DNA of 64,000 nucleotides from Roseateles_B sp041912595 (GCA_041912595.1 JAYRMR010000002.1:62001-126000); one strand, 5' to 3'. Counted from the stretch's first letter, positions 7,211-16,009 are shown. The notes: a model not told the origin generated them from the letters alone. Translations and numbers: made by a program.

Positions 7211-9952
7211 ATGAAGAGGGAGCCCGATTTGTCATCCGTCACCACCCCCTGGCGCCCGAGCCTGCTCGCCGGCCTGCTGCTGAGCGCGGGCCTCGTGCTG
7301 AGCGCCTGCCAGCGCCCCGGCGCCTCGAACGCCGGCCCGGCGCTGTCCGCCTCGGCCGCGGCCTCCGCCGCCCAGACCTCGCCGAGCCTGACCGCGAAGG
7401 CCGACGCCTTGCTCGCCCTGCACCGCCAGATGGTCGTGCTGATGGACGGCGAGGCCGCGCTCAAGCCCGCCGAGCGCGAGGCGGTGTCCAGCGTCGGCCT
7501 GATGCTCTTCCATGACCTGCAGAAGGGCCAGCGCGCCCTGGTGGAGCAGGCCTTCGCCAAGGACGCCTCGCTGGACGCGCTGGCGCAGCTGCTGGACCGC
7601 ATCGAGGGCGAGCCCAGCTGGTTCGACGCCGACCGCCTGGCCTTCAAGGACCTGCTCCTGCAGCTGCAGCAGCGCCTGGGCGCCAGCCAGAGCATCGCCG
7701 GGCTGAAGCTGGCCAAGCGCGCGCAGGAGGACCTCGCCGTGCTGGCCGAGGTCGAGCAGGCCTACGAGCGCGAGCTGCGCGACACCTTCGGCCGCTTCGC
7801 CCAGCGCGGGATCGAGCTCAAGCGCGAGAAGTGGACGGACTACGTCGCCAAGCTCAAGACGATCTACAACCGCGAGCAGATCCTCAAGGACTACGCCACC
7901 ATCCTGCCCTCCATGCAGGCCAAGCCCAGCGCGGGCAAGAGCGAGCGCGAGCTCTTCGGCCAGCAGCTTCCCGAGAAGACGGTGCTGCTGAGCTTCGACG
8001 ACGGCCCGCATGGGCGCTACACCGACGAGATCCTGGAGATCCTGCAGCGCTACCAGGCGCCGGCCATCTTCTTCGAGCTGGGCCAGAACCTCGGCAGCGT
8101 CGATGCCCAGGGCCAGGTGAAGCCGGGCCCCGGCAGCGACGTGGCCAAGCGCGTGCTGGCCGCCGGCCACCAGCTCGCCAACCACAGCTTCACGCATGGG
8201 CTGATGTCCAAGTTCGCGCAGGAGCAGGTGCGGGACGAGGCCGCGCACACCGAGGCCCTGCTCGACAAGGCCGGCCGCAGCGGCCAGGCGCTCTTTCGCT
8301 TTCCCTACGGCGCGCGCAACGACGAGGCGCTGAGCACCATCGAGTCCCTCAAGCTGCGCTCGATGATGTGGAACATCGACTCGCTGGACTGGTCCGACCC
8401 CATCCCCAAGTCCATCGCCGCCCGCGTGATCGGCGAGGTGCAGAAGCAGCAGCGCGGCATCGTGCTCTTCCATGACATCCACGCCCGCACCGTCCAGGCC
8501 CTGCCGCTCGTGCTGGACCAGCTGGTGGCCGAGGGCTACAAGTTCGCGAGCTGGAAGGACGGCCAGTTCCTGAGCGCCGACCGCAAGCCGCTCGACACGG
8601 GCGACACGCAGCTCGCCGGCGCCGCGCTCTACCGCGACAGCCACGCGCTGATCATCGGCATCGACCAGTACCAGCGCTGGCCGCGCCTGCAGCACGCCGG
8701 CCGCGACGCCAAGGCCATGCAGGAGACGCTGCAGACGCGCTTCGGCTTCCGCCCCGAGAACGTCAAGCTGCTGCTGGACGGCGACGCCACGCGGGCCAAC
8801 ATCCTGCGCGCGCTCAACAAGCTCTCGGGCAAGGAGCTCAAGCGCGATGACCGCGTCTTCGTCTTCTTTGCCGGCCACGGCAGCACGCGCAAGCTGCCCA
8901 GTGGGCGCGAGGTGGGCTATGTGATCCCGGTGGACGCCGGGCTGGACGATCTGCAGACCGACGCCATCGCCATGCCGCAGTTGCAGGAGCTGGGCGAGGC
9001 GCTGCCGGCCAAGCACGCGCTCTTCGTGATCGACGCCTGCTACTCGGGCCTGGGTCTCACGCGCGGCGGTGCGGCCTCGAACAACAACAACTTCATCCGC
9101 GACAACGCACGCCGCCTGGGCCGCCAGATGATGACGGCCGGTGGCACTGACCAGCAGGTGGCGGACGACGGCCCCGGCGGCCACTCGGTCTTCACCTGGA
9201 CGCTGCTGCAGGCGCTGGCCGGCAAGGCGGACCTGAATGGCGACGGGCTCATCACCGCGACGGAGCTGGCGGCCTATGTGGCGCCGGCCGTCTCCGCCGT
9301 GGCGCACCAGACGCCGGCCTTCGGCAGCCTGCCGGGCTCGGAGGGCGGCGAGTTCGTCTTCGAGCTGGCGGCCGCGCAGGAGCAGGCGCTGAGCAGCGAC
9401 AGCGGCCAGCTCGACGCCCAGGCCTCCGCCCTCGCCAAGCGCCTGGACGAGGCCAAGACCGCCGCGCAGGCGCCCACGGCCAAGGCCGTGCAGGTCAAGC
9501 TGCAGGGGCTGGACGGCAAGGAGGTGGCCATCGCGGCGCCCACCGCCAAGGTGGACCCGGGCGCCCGCGTGGCGGCCCAGCGCGCCAACGACCGCGGCCT
9601 GCAGCTCTACAAGGAACGCCGCTACGAGGAGGCCGAGGCCGCCTTCACCGAGGCCCTCAAGCTGCAGCCCCGCTTCGCGCTGGCGGCCAACAACCTCGGC
9701 TTCATCTACTACAAGCGCGGCAAGCCCGTGGAGGCGGCGCGCTGGTACCAGAAGGCCCTGGAGATGGACGGCAGCCGCTCGATGGCCTGGCTGAACCTGG
9801 GCGATGCACAGCTGCAGGCCGGCGACGACATCGCCGCGCTGGTGGCCTACAAGAGCTTCGTGGAGCTCGCCCCGCAGCACCCGCGCACGGCGGAGCTGCG
9901 CGCCTGGATCGCCCAGCCCGACGCGGCCCACCGGCCCAAGCTGCCGAGCTGA
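7211..9952 (+). CDS. lipoprotein fusing polysaccharide deacetylase, caspase-like peptidase and TPR domains
   Basis: Protein of 913 aa from ATG 7211; an in-frame TTG at 7229 with GAGGGAG before it is an equally good start. A signal peptide ends in a lipobox (VLSAC), so it is probably envelope-anchored. Residues about 50-250 are helical. A NodB-type deacetylase follows with SFDDGP (from Ser261), HSFTH, RFPYG and a LFHD near its end, all the metal and catalytic motifs. Next is a C14 caspase-like domain with FAGHG (His556) and DACYSG (Cys610), then an EF-hand loop DLNGDGLITATE starting at Asp674. The C-terminus (from about 795) carries TPRs. All active sites look intact. Likely an exported carbohydrate deacetylase coupled to a possibly calcium-controlled protease; substrates are unknown. 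Confidence 0.85.
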   Translation: MKREPDLSSVTTPWRPSLLAGLLLSAGLVLSACQRPGASNAGPALSASAAASAAQTSPSLTAKADALLALHRQMVVLMDGEAALKPAEREAVSSVGLMLFHDLQKGQRALVEQAFAKDASLDALAQLLDRIEGEPSWFDADRLAFKDLLLQLQQRLGASQSIAGLKLAKRAQEDLAVLAEVEQAYERELRDTFGRFAQRGIELKREKWTDYVAKLKTIYNREQILKDYATILPSMQAKPSAGKSERELFGQQLPEKTVLLSFDDGPHGRYTDEILEILQRYQAPAIFFELGQNLGSVDAQGQVKPGPGSDVAKRVLAAGHQLANHSFTHGLMSKFAQEQVRDEAAHTEALLDKAGRSGQALFRFPYGARNDEALSTIESLKLRSMMWNIDSLDWSDPIPKSIAARVIGEVQKQQRGIVLFHDIHARTVQALPLVLDQLVAEGYKFASWKDGQFLSADRKPLDTGDTQLAGAALYRDSHALIIGIDQYQRWPRLQHAGRDAKAMQETLQTRFGFRPENVKLLLDGDATRANILRALNKLSGKELKRDDRVFVFFAGHGSTRKLPSGREVGYVIPVDAGLDDLQTDAIAMPQLQELGEALPAKHALFVIDACYSGLGLTRGGAASNNNNFIRDNARRLGRQMMTAGGTDQQVADDGPGGHSVFTWTLLQALAGKADLNGDGLITATELAAYVAPAVSAVAHQTPAFGSLPGSEGGEFVFELAAAQEQALSSDSGQLDAQASALAKRLDEAKTAAQAPTAKAVQVKLQGLDGKEVAIAAPTAKVDPGARVAAQRANDRGLQLYKERRYEEAEAAFTEALKLQPRFALAANNLGFIYYKRGKPVEAARWYQKALEMDGSRSMAWLNLGDAQLQAGDDIAALVAYKSFVELAPQHPRTAELRAWIAQPDAAHRPKLPS

Positions 9953-9965
9953 GCGGGGCCGCCGA

Positions 9966-11909
9966 TCACAGGCGGCCGTTCCACAGCGGCAGCTGCAGCT
10001 GCCACATCACCAGGGCCTGGGCGACGAGCGCCAGCAGCAGCGCGGCCAGCTGCAGGCGGCGCGTCCAGGGCGCGCCACGCCAGGTCCGCAGCGCCAGGAC
10101 GGCCAGCACGGGCACGCAGGCCATCTGCACCCAGGCCCAGACCTGCGTCCAGCGCAGCGTGGCCAGCCCGGGTCCGCCCATGACCGACGCGAAATGGCCG
10201 TCGCCGGACAGCGCCAGCCAGGCCAGGCCCGCCGCGGGCATCAGCAGCACGGCCGCGCTCAGGCGCATCAGCCAGCGGCCCGGCCAGCGCCGGATGCGCT
10301 GCGCGCCCTGCAGATGCCGCCGGGCCAGACTCGCCACCGGCCAGGCCAGCAGTGCGAAAACCGCCACCGCCAGGCTCGCGCCCGCCAGACCCAGCATCCA
10401 GTACGGCCGCTGCGTCCAGCGCGCCGGCTGCCACACGGACACGCCCACGTGCATGCCAAGCGTCGCCGTACCGTCCGGCGCCTGCTGGACGTAGAGATGG
10501 CGGCGCGGCTCCTCCTCGGCCTGCCACACGCCCTCGCCCACGCGGACGAAGTGCAGCAGGCGCCCATCCCGGCCCTTGAGGTGGTCGCTGTGCAGCCGCC
10601 CCTGCGCGTCCGCCTGCAGGCGCATCGCACCGGACAGCGCCGCGCCGTAGAAGGGGTGGGACTCGCCGCGGCGGCTGTCCAGGTACCAGCCCGCCAGGCG
10701 CTCGGCCGCGCCGGCCTGCGGCTGCGGTGCCGCGGCGGCCTGCGGCTGCGGTGCCGCGGCGGCCGTGCTGCCCACGTAGCGAGCCATCAGCCGCACGAAG
10801 AGGTCCGTGCGCAGGGTCTGCTCGCCCAGGCTGTTCTGCGCGATGAAGACGCCCAGGCCGCGTGCGGGCAACAGATACAGCCCGGCATGGAACCACTGCG
10901 TGTCCCCGCCGTGGCCGAGCACCTGCACCGGCCAGCCGCCTTCCTCGTAGAAGCCCAGGCCGACGAAGGGCGCTTCCGGCCGCAGGCGCGTCTGCGGGGC
11001 GAGCATCTGCCGCAGCGAGGACGGCTGCAGCACGGGCGCGCCACCGGCCAGCATCGCCTGCATGAAGCGCGCCATGTCGGTCGCGGTGGCGGAGAGCGAT
11101 CCCGCCGGCGCGAGGTTGATGGTCTCGAAAGCCTGCGCCTTGCCGCTCGCGTTCTCGAAGCCCGCCGACATCTGCGGCAGCAGCGCGGGCGCCAGCGGCT
11201 GGGCGAAGCTGCTGTGCGCCATGCCCAGAGGCTGGAGCACGCGCTGCTGCACATAGGCGTCGAAGGGCAGGCCGCTGACACGCTGGACGATGTAGCCCGC
11301 CAGCGTCACGCCATAGTTGGAATAGGCCGGTGTCGTGCCCGCCGGATAGAGCCGGGCCGGCACGTTGCGCGCCAGGTGCTCGCGCAGGGGCGCGGGCTGG
11401 GGCGACGACGCCCAGGCGTCGCGGTAGCCATCCTCGAAGCCGGCCGTGTGCGAGGCCAGGTGGCGCAGGGTGATGGCGGGCGACCGGCCGTCGGCCCCCG
11501 CCGGGGCGGGCGGCAGCGGGAAGTCCAGGTAGCGCTGCACGTCGGCATCGAGGTCCAGCCGGCCCTGCTCCACGAGCTGCATCACGGCCACCCAGGTGAA
11601 CAGCTTGGAGATGGAGCCCACGCGGAACAGCGTCCGGTCCGCCTGCACGGGCTGGCGGCGCTCGGCATCGGTGAAGCCGTAGCCGCGCGCCGTGAGCAGC
11701 TGCCCGTCCTTCACCACGGCCACCACCGCTCCCTGGATGCCGCTGCGCTGCAGCTCACGGGGCATGTAGCCGTCGAGGAAGGTGTCGAGGTCGGCCGCCG
11801 TGAGGGCCTGCACGGTTGCCGCGGGGGGCGGCTCGGCCGCCTGCGCGAGCCCCCACGCCCAGACCATCCCCAGCACCAGGCCGCACAGGGCCCCTCTCGT
11901 TCGTCGCAT
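9966..11909 (-). CDS. beta-lactamase-fold serine hydrolase with membrane C-terminus
   Basis: 647 aa from ATG 11909, which has AAGGAGGAG about seven bases upstream; a GTG two codons earlier is too close to that site. A signal peptide (cleavage near AQAAEP) is followed by a class C beta-lactamase/PBP-type domain with SISK (SxxK nucleophile), YSN (YxN) and HGG (KTG equivalent). After a Pro/Ala linker comes a second periplasmic segment and about four hydrophobic helices from residue 480 on. Such proteins include AmpH-like peptidoglycan hydrolases and esterases; actual beta-lactamase activity is not implied. It lies near the BlaI operon but has no copy of the operator seen there. Confidence 0.8.
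   Translation of the reverse strand: MRRTRGALCGLVLGMVWAWGLAQAAEPPPAATVQALTAADLDTFLDGYMPRELQRSGIQGAVVAVVKDGQLLTARGYGFTDAERRQPVQADRTLFRVGSISKLFTWVAVMQLVEQGRLDLDADVQRYLDFPLPPAPAGADGRSPAITLRHLASHTAGFEDGYRDAWASSPQPAPLREHLARNVPARLYPAGTTPAYSNYGVTLAGYIVQRVSGLPFDAYVQQRVLQPLGMAHSSFAQPLAPALLPQMSAGFENASGKAQAFETINLAPAGSLSATATDMARFMQAMLAGGAPVLQPSSLRQMLAPQTRLRPEAPFVGLGFYEEGGWPVQVLGHGGDTQWFHAGLYLLPARGLGVFIAQNSLGEQTLRTDLFVRLMARYVGSTAAAAPQPQAAAAPQPQAGAAERLAGWYLDSRRGESHPFYGAALSGAMRLQADAQGRLHSDHLKGRDGRLLHFVRVGEGVWQAEEEPRRHLYVQQAPDGTATLGMHVGVSVWQPARWTQRPYWMLGLAGASLAVAVFALLAWPVASLARRHLQGAQRIRRWPGRWLMRLSAAVLLMPAAGLAWLALSGDGHFASVMGGPGLATLRWTQVWAWVQMACVPVLAVLALRTWRGAPWTRRLQLAALLLALVAQALVMWQLQLPLWNGRL
10713..10764 (-). 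repeat. 24-base tandem repeat encoding AAAAPQPQ
   Basis: Two perfect 24-base units (10713-10736 and 10737-10760) plus four bases of a third. In the serine hydrolase they encode (AAAAPQPQ)2, a flexible linker between the catalytic and C-terminal parts. Copy number could vary between strains. Confidence 0.9.
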
Positions 11910-12144
11910 GGCCACGTCTCCTCCTTGCCAGCCTCCCCGGCCGGTTGGAGCGGCATGCTAGTGGGCGGCCTCCGCGGAGCCAGCGGCGTGCGACCAAGCG
12001 GCGGATTCGTCGACCAGACCGTCCGGAATCGCCGCTGGGCCGTCAGGGCGGCGGACGCTCCGCCCGCGGCGCCGCGGGACCCTGACTTCAGGGCAAGGCC
12101 GCCGGGCGCGGCAGAATCCGGCCTCCCCGATCCATCGCCTTGCC

Positions 12145-12654
12145 ATGTCAGCCCCTTCCGAATCCTCCGCTCCCCGCCGCGGCGCCCGCTGGGCCACCGT
12201 CAACGCGATCCGCACCCGGACCATGGTGGTGTCGATCTGCGCCCTCGCCGCCACGCTGTGGCAGGGCTATGCCATCCAGAAGCACAACCGGCTGATGGTG
12301 CAGCCCATCCTCGACCACGAGATCAACACCGAGCTCGATGGCGGCTGGATGATCCTGGTCCAGAACAGCGGGCTCGGCCCGGCGCGCGTCACCGAGGCCG
12401 ACATTCGGGTGGACGGCAAGCCCGTGCACAGCACGGCGGAGGCGGTCCAGGCGCTAGGGCTGGACGGCAGCTGCATGGGCACCGGCAGCCTGGTGCACTT
12501 CTACCGCGTCAACCAGCGCCAGCAGGTGCTGTCCTCCGCGGGCGAGGCCTGCAAGATGAACGACACGCAACTGCAGGCGATGCTCAAGCGTCTGTCGATC
12601 ACGCTGCACTACGAGTCGCTCTACGGCGACGCGGCCACGCACCGGGTGCTCTGA
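12145..12654 (+). CDS. small single-pass membrane protein of unknown function
   Basis: Protein of 169 aa that I do not recognise. A charged N-terminus of about 25 residues precedes one hydrophobic segment (MVVSICALAATLWQGYAI), so the remainder is likely periplasmic. The soluble part begins QPILDHEIN and contains a beta-rich stretch (GGWMILVQNSGLGPARV) that looks like an immunoglobulin-like or FixG-type fold, with two cysteines that could form a disulfide. It is divergent from the serine hydrolase and converges with the esterase, so it seems monocistronic. Codon third positions are GC-rich like its neighbours, which supports real coding. Confidence 0.65.
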   Translation: MSAPSESSAPRRGARWATVNAIRTRTMVVSICALAATLWQGYAIQKHNRLMVQPILDHEINTELDGGWMILVQNSGLGPARVTEADIRVDGKPVHSTAEAVQALGLDGSCMGTGSLVHFYRVNQRQQVLSSAGEACKMNDTQLQAMLKRLSITLHYESLYGDAATHRVL

Positions 12655-12675
12655 GCCCCCGCACCGGCATCGAGG

Positions 12676-13566
12676 TCAGCGCCCGGGGAACGCCCAGCGC
12701 ATCCCGCGCACCATCGCGCTGGGGAAGACGGAGAGGTGGTCCTCGTCCGGCACGATCTGCCGCTGCACCTGAAGGCCCGGCAATTGGCGCAGCGCCCGCT
12801 CGAAGCGCCGGGTGTTGCCGACGATGTCGCCGTCCGCCTCCACGCCCGGCCGCGGCCGGCGGCCCGGCGCGGCCTGCTCCCGCTCGCCCGCCAGCAGCAG
12901 CACCTGCGCCTTCAGCGGCTGGCGGCGGGCCGCCAGCGCGTCGGCCTCGCGGAGCAGCCGCTCCTGGTCGAACCACAGCGAGGGGCTGCTGAGGATGTAG
13001 CGCTGGAAGAGGTCCGTGTGATGCAGCAGCACGTGCGCCCCGAAGAGGCCGCCGTAGGAATGGCCGGCGAAGTAGCGGCGCGTGGGGTCCGCCTGCGGCA
13101 CATGGGCGGCGAGGTAGGGAAGCACCTCCTCGCGCAGGAAGCGCACATAGGCCTCGGCCTCGCCGTAGCGCACGCTGCTGTCCTCGGCGGCGGAGGCGCG
13201 CTGGCTGGGCGTGTAGTCGCGGTTGCGGCTCACCGTGGGGCTGTCGCCCACGGCGTAGGACAACCCGACCAGCACCATCTGCTGCGCCTGCGGGCCCTCA
13301 TGCGAGAGACGCCGCGCCATCGCGTGGATCACGGGGAAGCCCACCGGCGCGTCGGTCACGAAGAGCAGGGGGTGACGAGCGCCGGCCGGCGTGGCGGGCG
13401 GCAGGCCGATGTAGAGCTCGTAATCCCGCTGCAGCACGCTCGAGTGCAGGCGGTGGACTTCGGTGCGCTCGAGCGCATAGGGCGCGGGCTGCCCGCTGGC
13501 GGGCGGCGCGCCCCACAGCGACAGCAGACAGATCAGGCCGAGGACGAGGTTCAGGAGGCGGTGCAT
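12676..13566 (-). CDS. secreted alpha/beta-hydrolase, esterase-D / siderophore-esterase type
   Basis: 296 aa from ATG 13566; upstream in-frame codons lack a ribosome site, and this start gives a clean signal peptide (MHRLLNLVLGLICLLSLWG, cleavage near ASG). The fold is the Fes/IroE/BesA type of putative esterase: nucleophile Ser in GHSYGG, a late DEDH carrying the catalytic His, and a LERTEVHRLHSSVLQRDYEL start characteristic of the family. Relatives cleave ferric-enterobactin-like trilactones or acyl esters, but no siderophore genes are nearby. It follows the M56 gene by about 90 bases on the same strand and could be read through from the BlaI promoter. Confidence 0.8.
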   Translation of the reverse strand: MHRLLNLVLGLICLLSLWGAPPASGQPAPYALERTEVHRLHSSVLQRDYELYIGLPPATPAGARHPLLFVTDAPVGFPVIHAMARRLSHEGPQAQQMVLVGLSYAVGDSPTVSRNRDYTPSQRASAAEDSSVRYGEAEAYVRFLREEVLPYLAAHVPQADPTRRYFAGHSYGGLFGAHVLLHHTDLFQRYILSSPSLWFDQERLLREADALAARRQPLKAQVLLLAGEREQAAPGRRPRPGVEADGDIVGNTRRFERALRQLPGLQVQRQIVPDEDHLSVFPSAMVRGMRWAFPGR

Positions 13567-13655
13567 GGCAGGGCGGACACGGGGGTTTCGGGCATGCGGC
13601 AGCCCAGGCCGGGCGTGCCGGCCTGTCTGCACAGGCGGGGTGGAACGGGGCGGGC

Positions 13656-15572
13656 TCAGCGGCCCAGGGAGCGGCGGATGGCGGCGGCGTCCTTGAGGCG
13701 CTGCGCGGAGCCGTCGGCGTCCAGCAGCACGACGGTGACGGCCTTGCCGGCCTCCTTCATGCGCATGGTCAGGCAGCGGCCCGCCTCCTCGGTGTAGCCG
13801 GTCTTGGACAGGAGGATGTCCCAGCCCTTGCGGCCCACGAGGCGGTTGGTGTTGTGGAACTCGCGCGCCTGGCCGTTGACCGGCAGCTTGGCGCGGGCGC
13901 TGCTGGTGATGGCGTTGATCTCCTGGTAGCGGCTGGCCGCCGCGGCGATGCGCGCCATCTCGCTGGCCGTCGAGACGTTCTCCGGCGAGAGTCCGGTGGG
14001 CTCCTGGATCACGGTGCGCTGCAGGCCCAGACTCTGGAGCTTGCGCCGCACGGCCTGCCGGAAGCCCTCGAGCCCGCCGGGGTAGGCGCGCGCCAGCGCG
14101 GAGGCGGCCCGGTTCTCGGAGGACATCAGCGCCAGCTTGAGCGCCGCCTCGCGCGGCAGGCGGGCGCCCACCTTGAGGTAGGACGCGCTGTGCTTGAGGC
14201 GGTCGACGTCGGCGTCCTCGATGCGCAGCTGCTCCTGCGGGTCCTGCCGGGCGTCCAGCACGACCATGGCCGTCACCAGCTTGGTCAGCGAGGCGATGGG
14301 CACGGTCTCGTCGGCGTTCTTGGCCATCAGCACGCGGCCGCTGCCCTCCTCGATCACCATGGCGTGGCGCGCGTTGACCGGCAGGCGCCAGCCGGTGTTG
14401 ACGCTCGCGGGCGGCGCCGCCAGCACGGCGGTGGCGGCGGGCGCGGGAAGGGGCGCAGGCACGGAGGCCGGCAGGGAGGCCGGCTCGGCGGGCGCCGAGG
14501 GAGCCGGCTGGGGCAAGGCGGCCACCACGACCGGCTCGGCCTCGGCCCGCGCGTTGACCTTGGCCTGCGCCTGGGCCAGCAGGCCGCCCAGCGCCACGAG
14601 CAGCGTCGGCAGGGCCAGCTTCCAGGCCGGCAGGCGCTCGCGCGGCTGCAGCAGGCCGCGCACCCGGCGCAGCAGCAGGCCGCCACGGGTGCCCTGGGCC
14701 GCCTGCACCAGGGGCATGGGCTGCAGCGGGCGCTGCCGCAAGGCCGCGTCATCCGGCTGGGCCGCGTGCTGCTGCCAGTCATGGAGCTGCTGCAGCGCGC
14801 GGGCCAGGTCGCGGGGCTGCGGCAGGGCCTGGGCCGCGAGGGCGTCGGCCACCTGCTCGCGCTCGGCCCGCATGCGCTCGGACAGCCACCACACGACCGG
14901 GTGGAAGAACAGCAGCGCCTCGGCCAGGCTTTGCAGCAGGTTGATGCCGTAGTCCCAGCGGCGCACATGGGCCAGCTCGTGGGCCAGCAGCGCCTCCACG
15001 AGCGGCGGCGGCAGCTGGCTCAGCAGGCTGCAGGGCAGGATCACCAGCGGCCGCCACAGGCCCAGGGCCACCGGGCCGGTGACGCGGTCCGAGAGCAGCA
15101 GCTGCACCGGGCGGCGCAGGCCCAGGCGGCGGGCCATCTGCTCCAGCCGGACCTGCCACGCGGCGGGCGCCGGGCAGGCCTCGCGGCGCAGCCCCCGCAC
15201 CCACCACAGGCCGCCGGCCAGGCGCAGGCTCATCAGCAGCACGCCCACGCCCCAGGCCAGCACCACCTGCGGCATGAGCTCGGTCAGGGCCTGCATCCAC
15301 AGCAGCTCGCTGCTGAACTCGAGCGCCTGCTCGAGCTCGCCCGGCGCGGCCGCCCAGGCCTGCCAGCAGGCGCTCAGCGGCAGGGCCAGGCACCACAGCA
15401 GGCCCAGGCCGCAGACCAGATAGCGGTGGCGTGCCGGCGCCTGGGCCAGCAGCCGCAGGGCCCCGGCGATCAGCAGGCCGATCAGCGCGCCTTGCCAGAC
15501 GAAGTTCAGCAGCGCCCAGCCCAGCGCGGGCAGCCAGGGCAGCGAGTCGAGAAGTTCCAGCATCGCGCTCAC
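13656..15572 (-). CDS. BlaR1-type M56 membrane metalloprotease fused to an S11 D,D-peptidase domain
   Basis: 638 aa. The N-terminal half has four predicted membrane helices and the zinc motif HELAH (198-202), as in BlaR1/MecR1, where this protease inactivates the repressor. Helix four (about 318-335) leads into a Pro/Ala-rich linker and then a complete periplasmic PBP7/D,D-endopeptidase-like domain with SLTK (428-431), SEN (485-487) and KTG (590-592). Classical BlaR1 instead carries a class D beta-lactamase-like sensor. The GTG start at 15572 overlaps the blaI stop by four bases, so translation is coupled. I infer a sensor of beta-lactams or of peptidoglycan cross-link state that signals to BlaI; whether the S11 domain also cuts peptides is open. 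Confidence 0.88.
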   Translation of the reverse strand: MSAMLELLDSLPWLPALGWALLNFVWQGALIGLLIAGALRLLAQAPARHRYLVCGLGLLWCLALPLSACWQAWAAAPGELEQALEFSSELLWMQALTELMPQVVLAWGVGVLLMSLRLAGGLWWVRGLRREACPAPAAWQVRLEQMARRLGLRRPVQLLLSDRVTGPVALGLWRPLVILPCSLLSQLPPPLVEALLAHELAHVRRWDYGINLLQSLAEALLFFHPVVWWLSERMRAEREQVADALAAQALPQPRDLARALQQLHDWQQHAAQPDDAALRQRPLQPMPLVQAAQGTRGGLLLRRVRGLLQPRERLPAWKLALPTLLVALGGLLAQAQAKVNARAEAEPVVVAALPQPAPSAPAEPASLPASVPAPLPAPAATAVLAAPPASVNTGWRLPVNARHAMVIEEGSGRVLMAKNADETVPIASLTKLVTAMVVLDARQDPQEQLRIEDADVDRLKHSASYLKVGARLPREAALKLALMSSENRAASALARAYPGGLEGFRQAVRRKLQSLGLQRTVIQEPTGLSPENVSTASEMARIAAAASRYQEINAITSSARAKLPVNGQAREFHNTNRLVGRKGWDILLSKTGYTEEAGRCLTMRMKEAGKAVTVVLLDADGSAQRLKDAAAIRRSLGR

Positions 15573-15967
15573 GCCTCGTCCCCCTGCAGCAGGCGGCGGA
15601 TCTCGTCGCGCTCCTTGCGGCTGACATGGCCCTTGAGCGCGGCCATCACCAGCGCCTTGCCCGAGCCGGCGAAGGCCTTGGCGATGAGGTCCTTGAGCAG
15701 ATGGGTCTGCAGGGTCTGCTGGGCCTGGGCGGCGGCGTACTGGTGCGGCCGGCAGGCTTCGTCGCGCTCGACGAGCCCCTTGGCATGCATCAGCTGCAGC
15801 TGGCGCAGCACGGTGGCATAGCTGGCCTCGGGGCGCTCGGCGAGCAGGGCCTCGTGGACCTGCCGGGCATCGGCCGCGCCGATGCGCCAGAGCACGCGCA
15901 GGAGGTCCAGCTCGGCGGGCGTCGGCTTGGGCGCCGGCGCCGTGGAAAGGGGGGACGCTGTCTTCAT
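15569..15967 (-). CDS. blaI: BlaI/MecI-family transcriptional repressor
   Basis: 132 aa winged-helix repressor from ATG 15967. An ATG four codons upstream lies inside the -10 box TATGCT and so cannot be the start if that promoter is used. The sequence shows the family pattern ELDLLRVLWRIGAADARQVHEAL, then ASYATVLRQLQLMHAKGLV (recognition helix and wing) and a C-terminal dimerisation helix ending KERDEIRRLL. In the classic system BlaI represses its own operon until the M56 partner inactivates it; the gene order and four-base overlap here match. Likely autoregulated through the repeats at 15987-16009. Confidence 0.92.
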   Translation of the reverse strand: MKTASPLSTAPAPKPTPAELDLLRVLWRIGAADARQVHEALLAERPEASYATVLRQLQLMHAKGLVERDEACRPHQYAAAQAQQTLQTHLLKDLIAKAFAGSGKALVMAALKGHVSRKERDEIRRLLQGDEA

Positions 15968-15974
15968 GGCGCGC

Positions 15975-16009
15975 AGCATAGCTGCATCTAGAACAAGTTG
16001 TCTAGAACA
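15975..16009 (-). promoter_or_regulatory. blaI promoter with overlapping operator repeats
   Basis: On the minus strand a -35 TAGACA (16004-15999) is followed after 18 bases by a -10 TATGCT (15980-15975). Two copies of TCTAGAACA (15987-15995 and 16001-16009, plus strand) lie 14 bases apart and enclose the odd dyad ACAAGTTGT; they cover the -35 and the upstream spacer. A start 7-8 bases after the -10 coincides with the ATG at 15967, so the mRNA is predicted to be leaderless. The stretch is an AT-rich island in very GC-rich DNA. It is the obvious BlaI binding site, by inference. Confidence 0.7.

Noticed and set aside
9966..13566. Extension of the BlaI regulon to the nearby serine hydrolase and esterase
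   Set aside because: Neither upstream region has a TCTAGAACA repeat; only read-through from blaI could link the esterase.
15975..15980. ATG at 15979 as the blaI start
   Set aside because: It lies within the TATGCT -10 box and upstream of the predicted transcription start.
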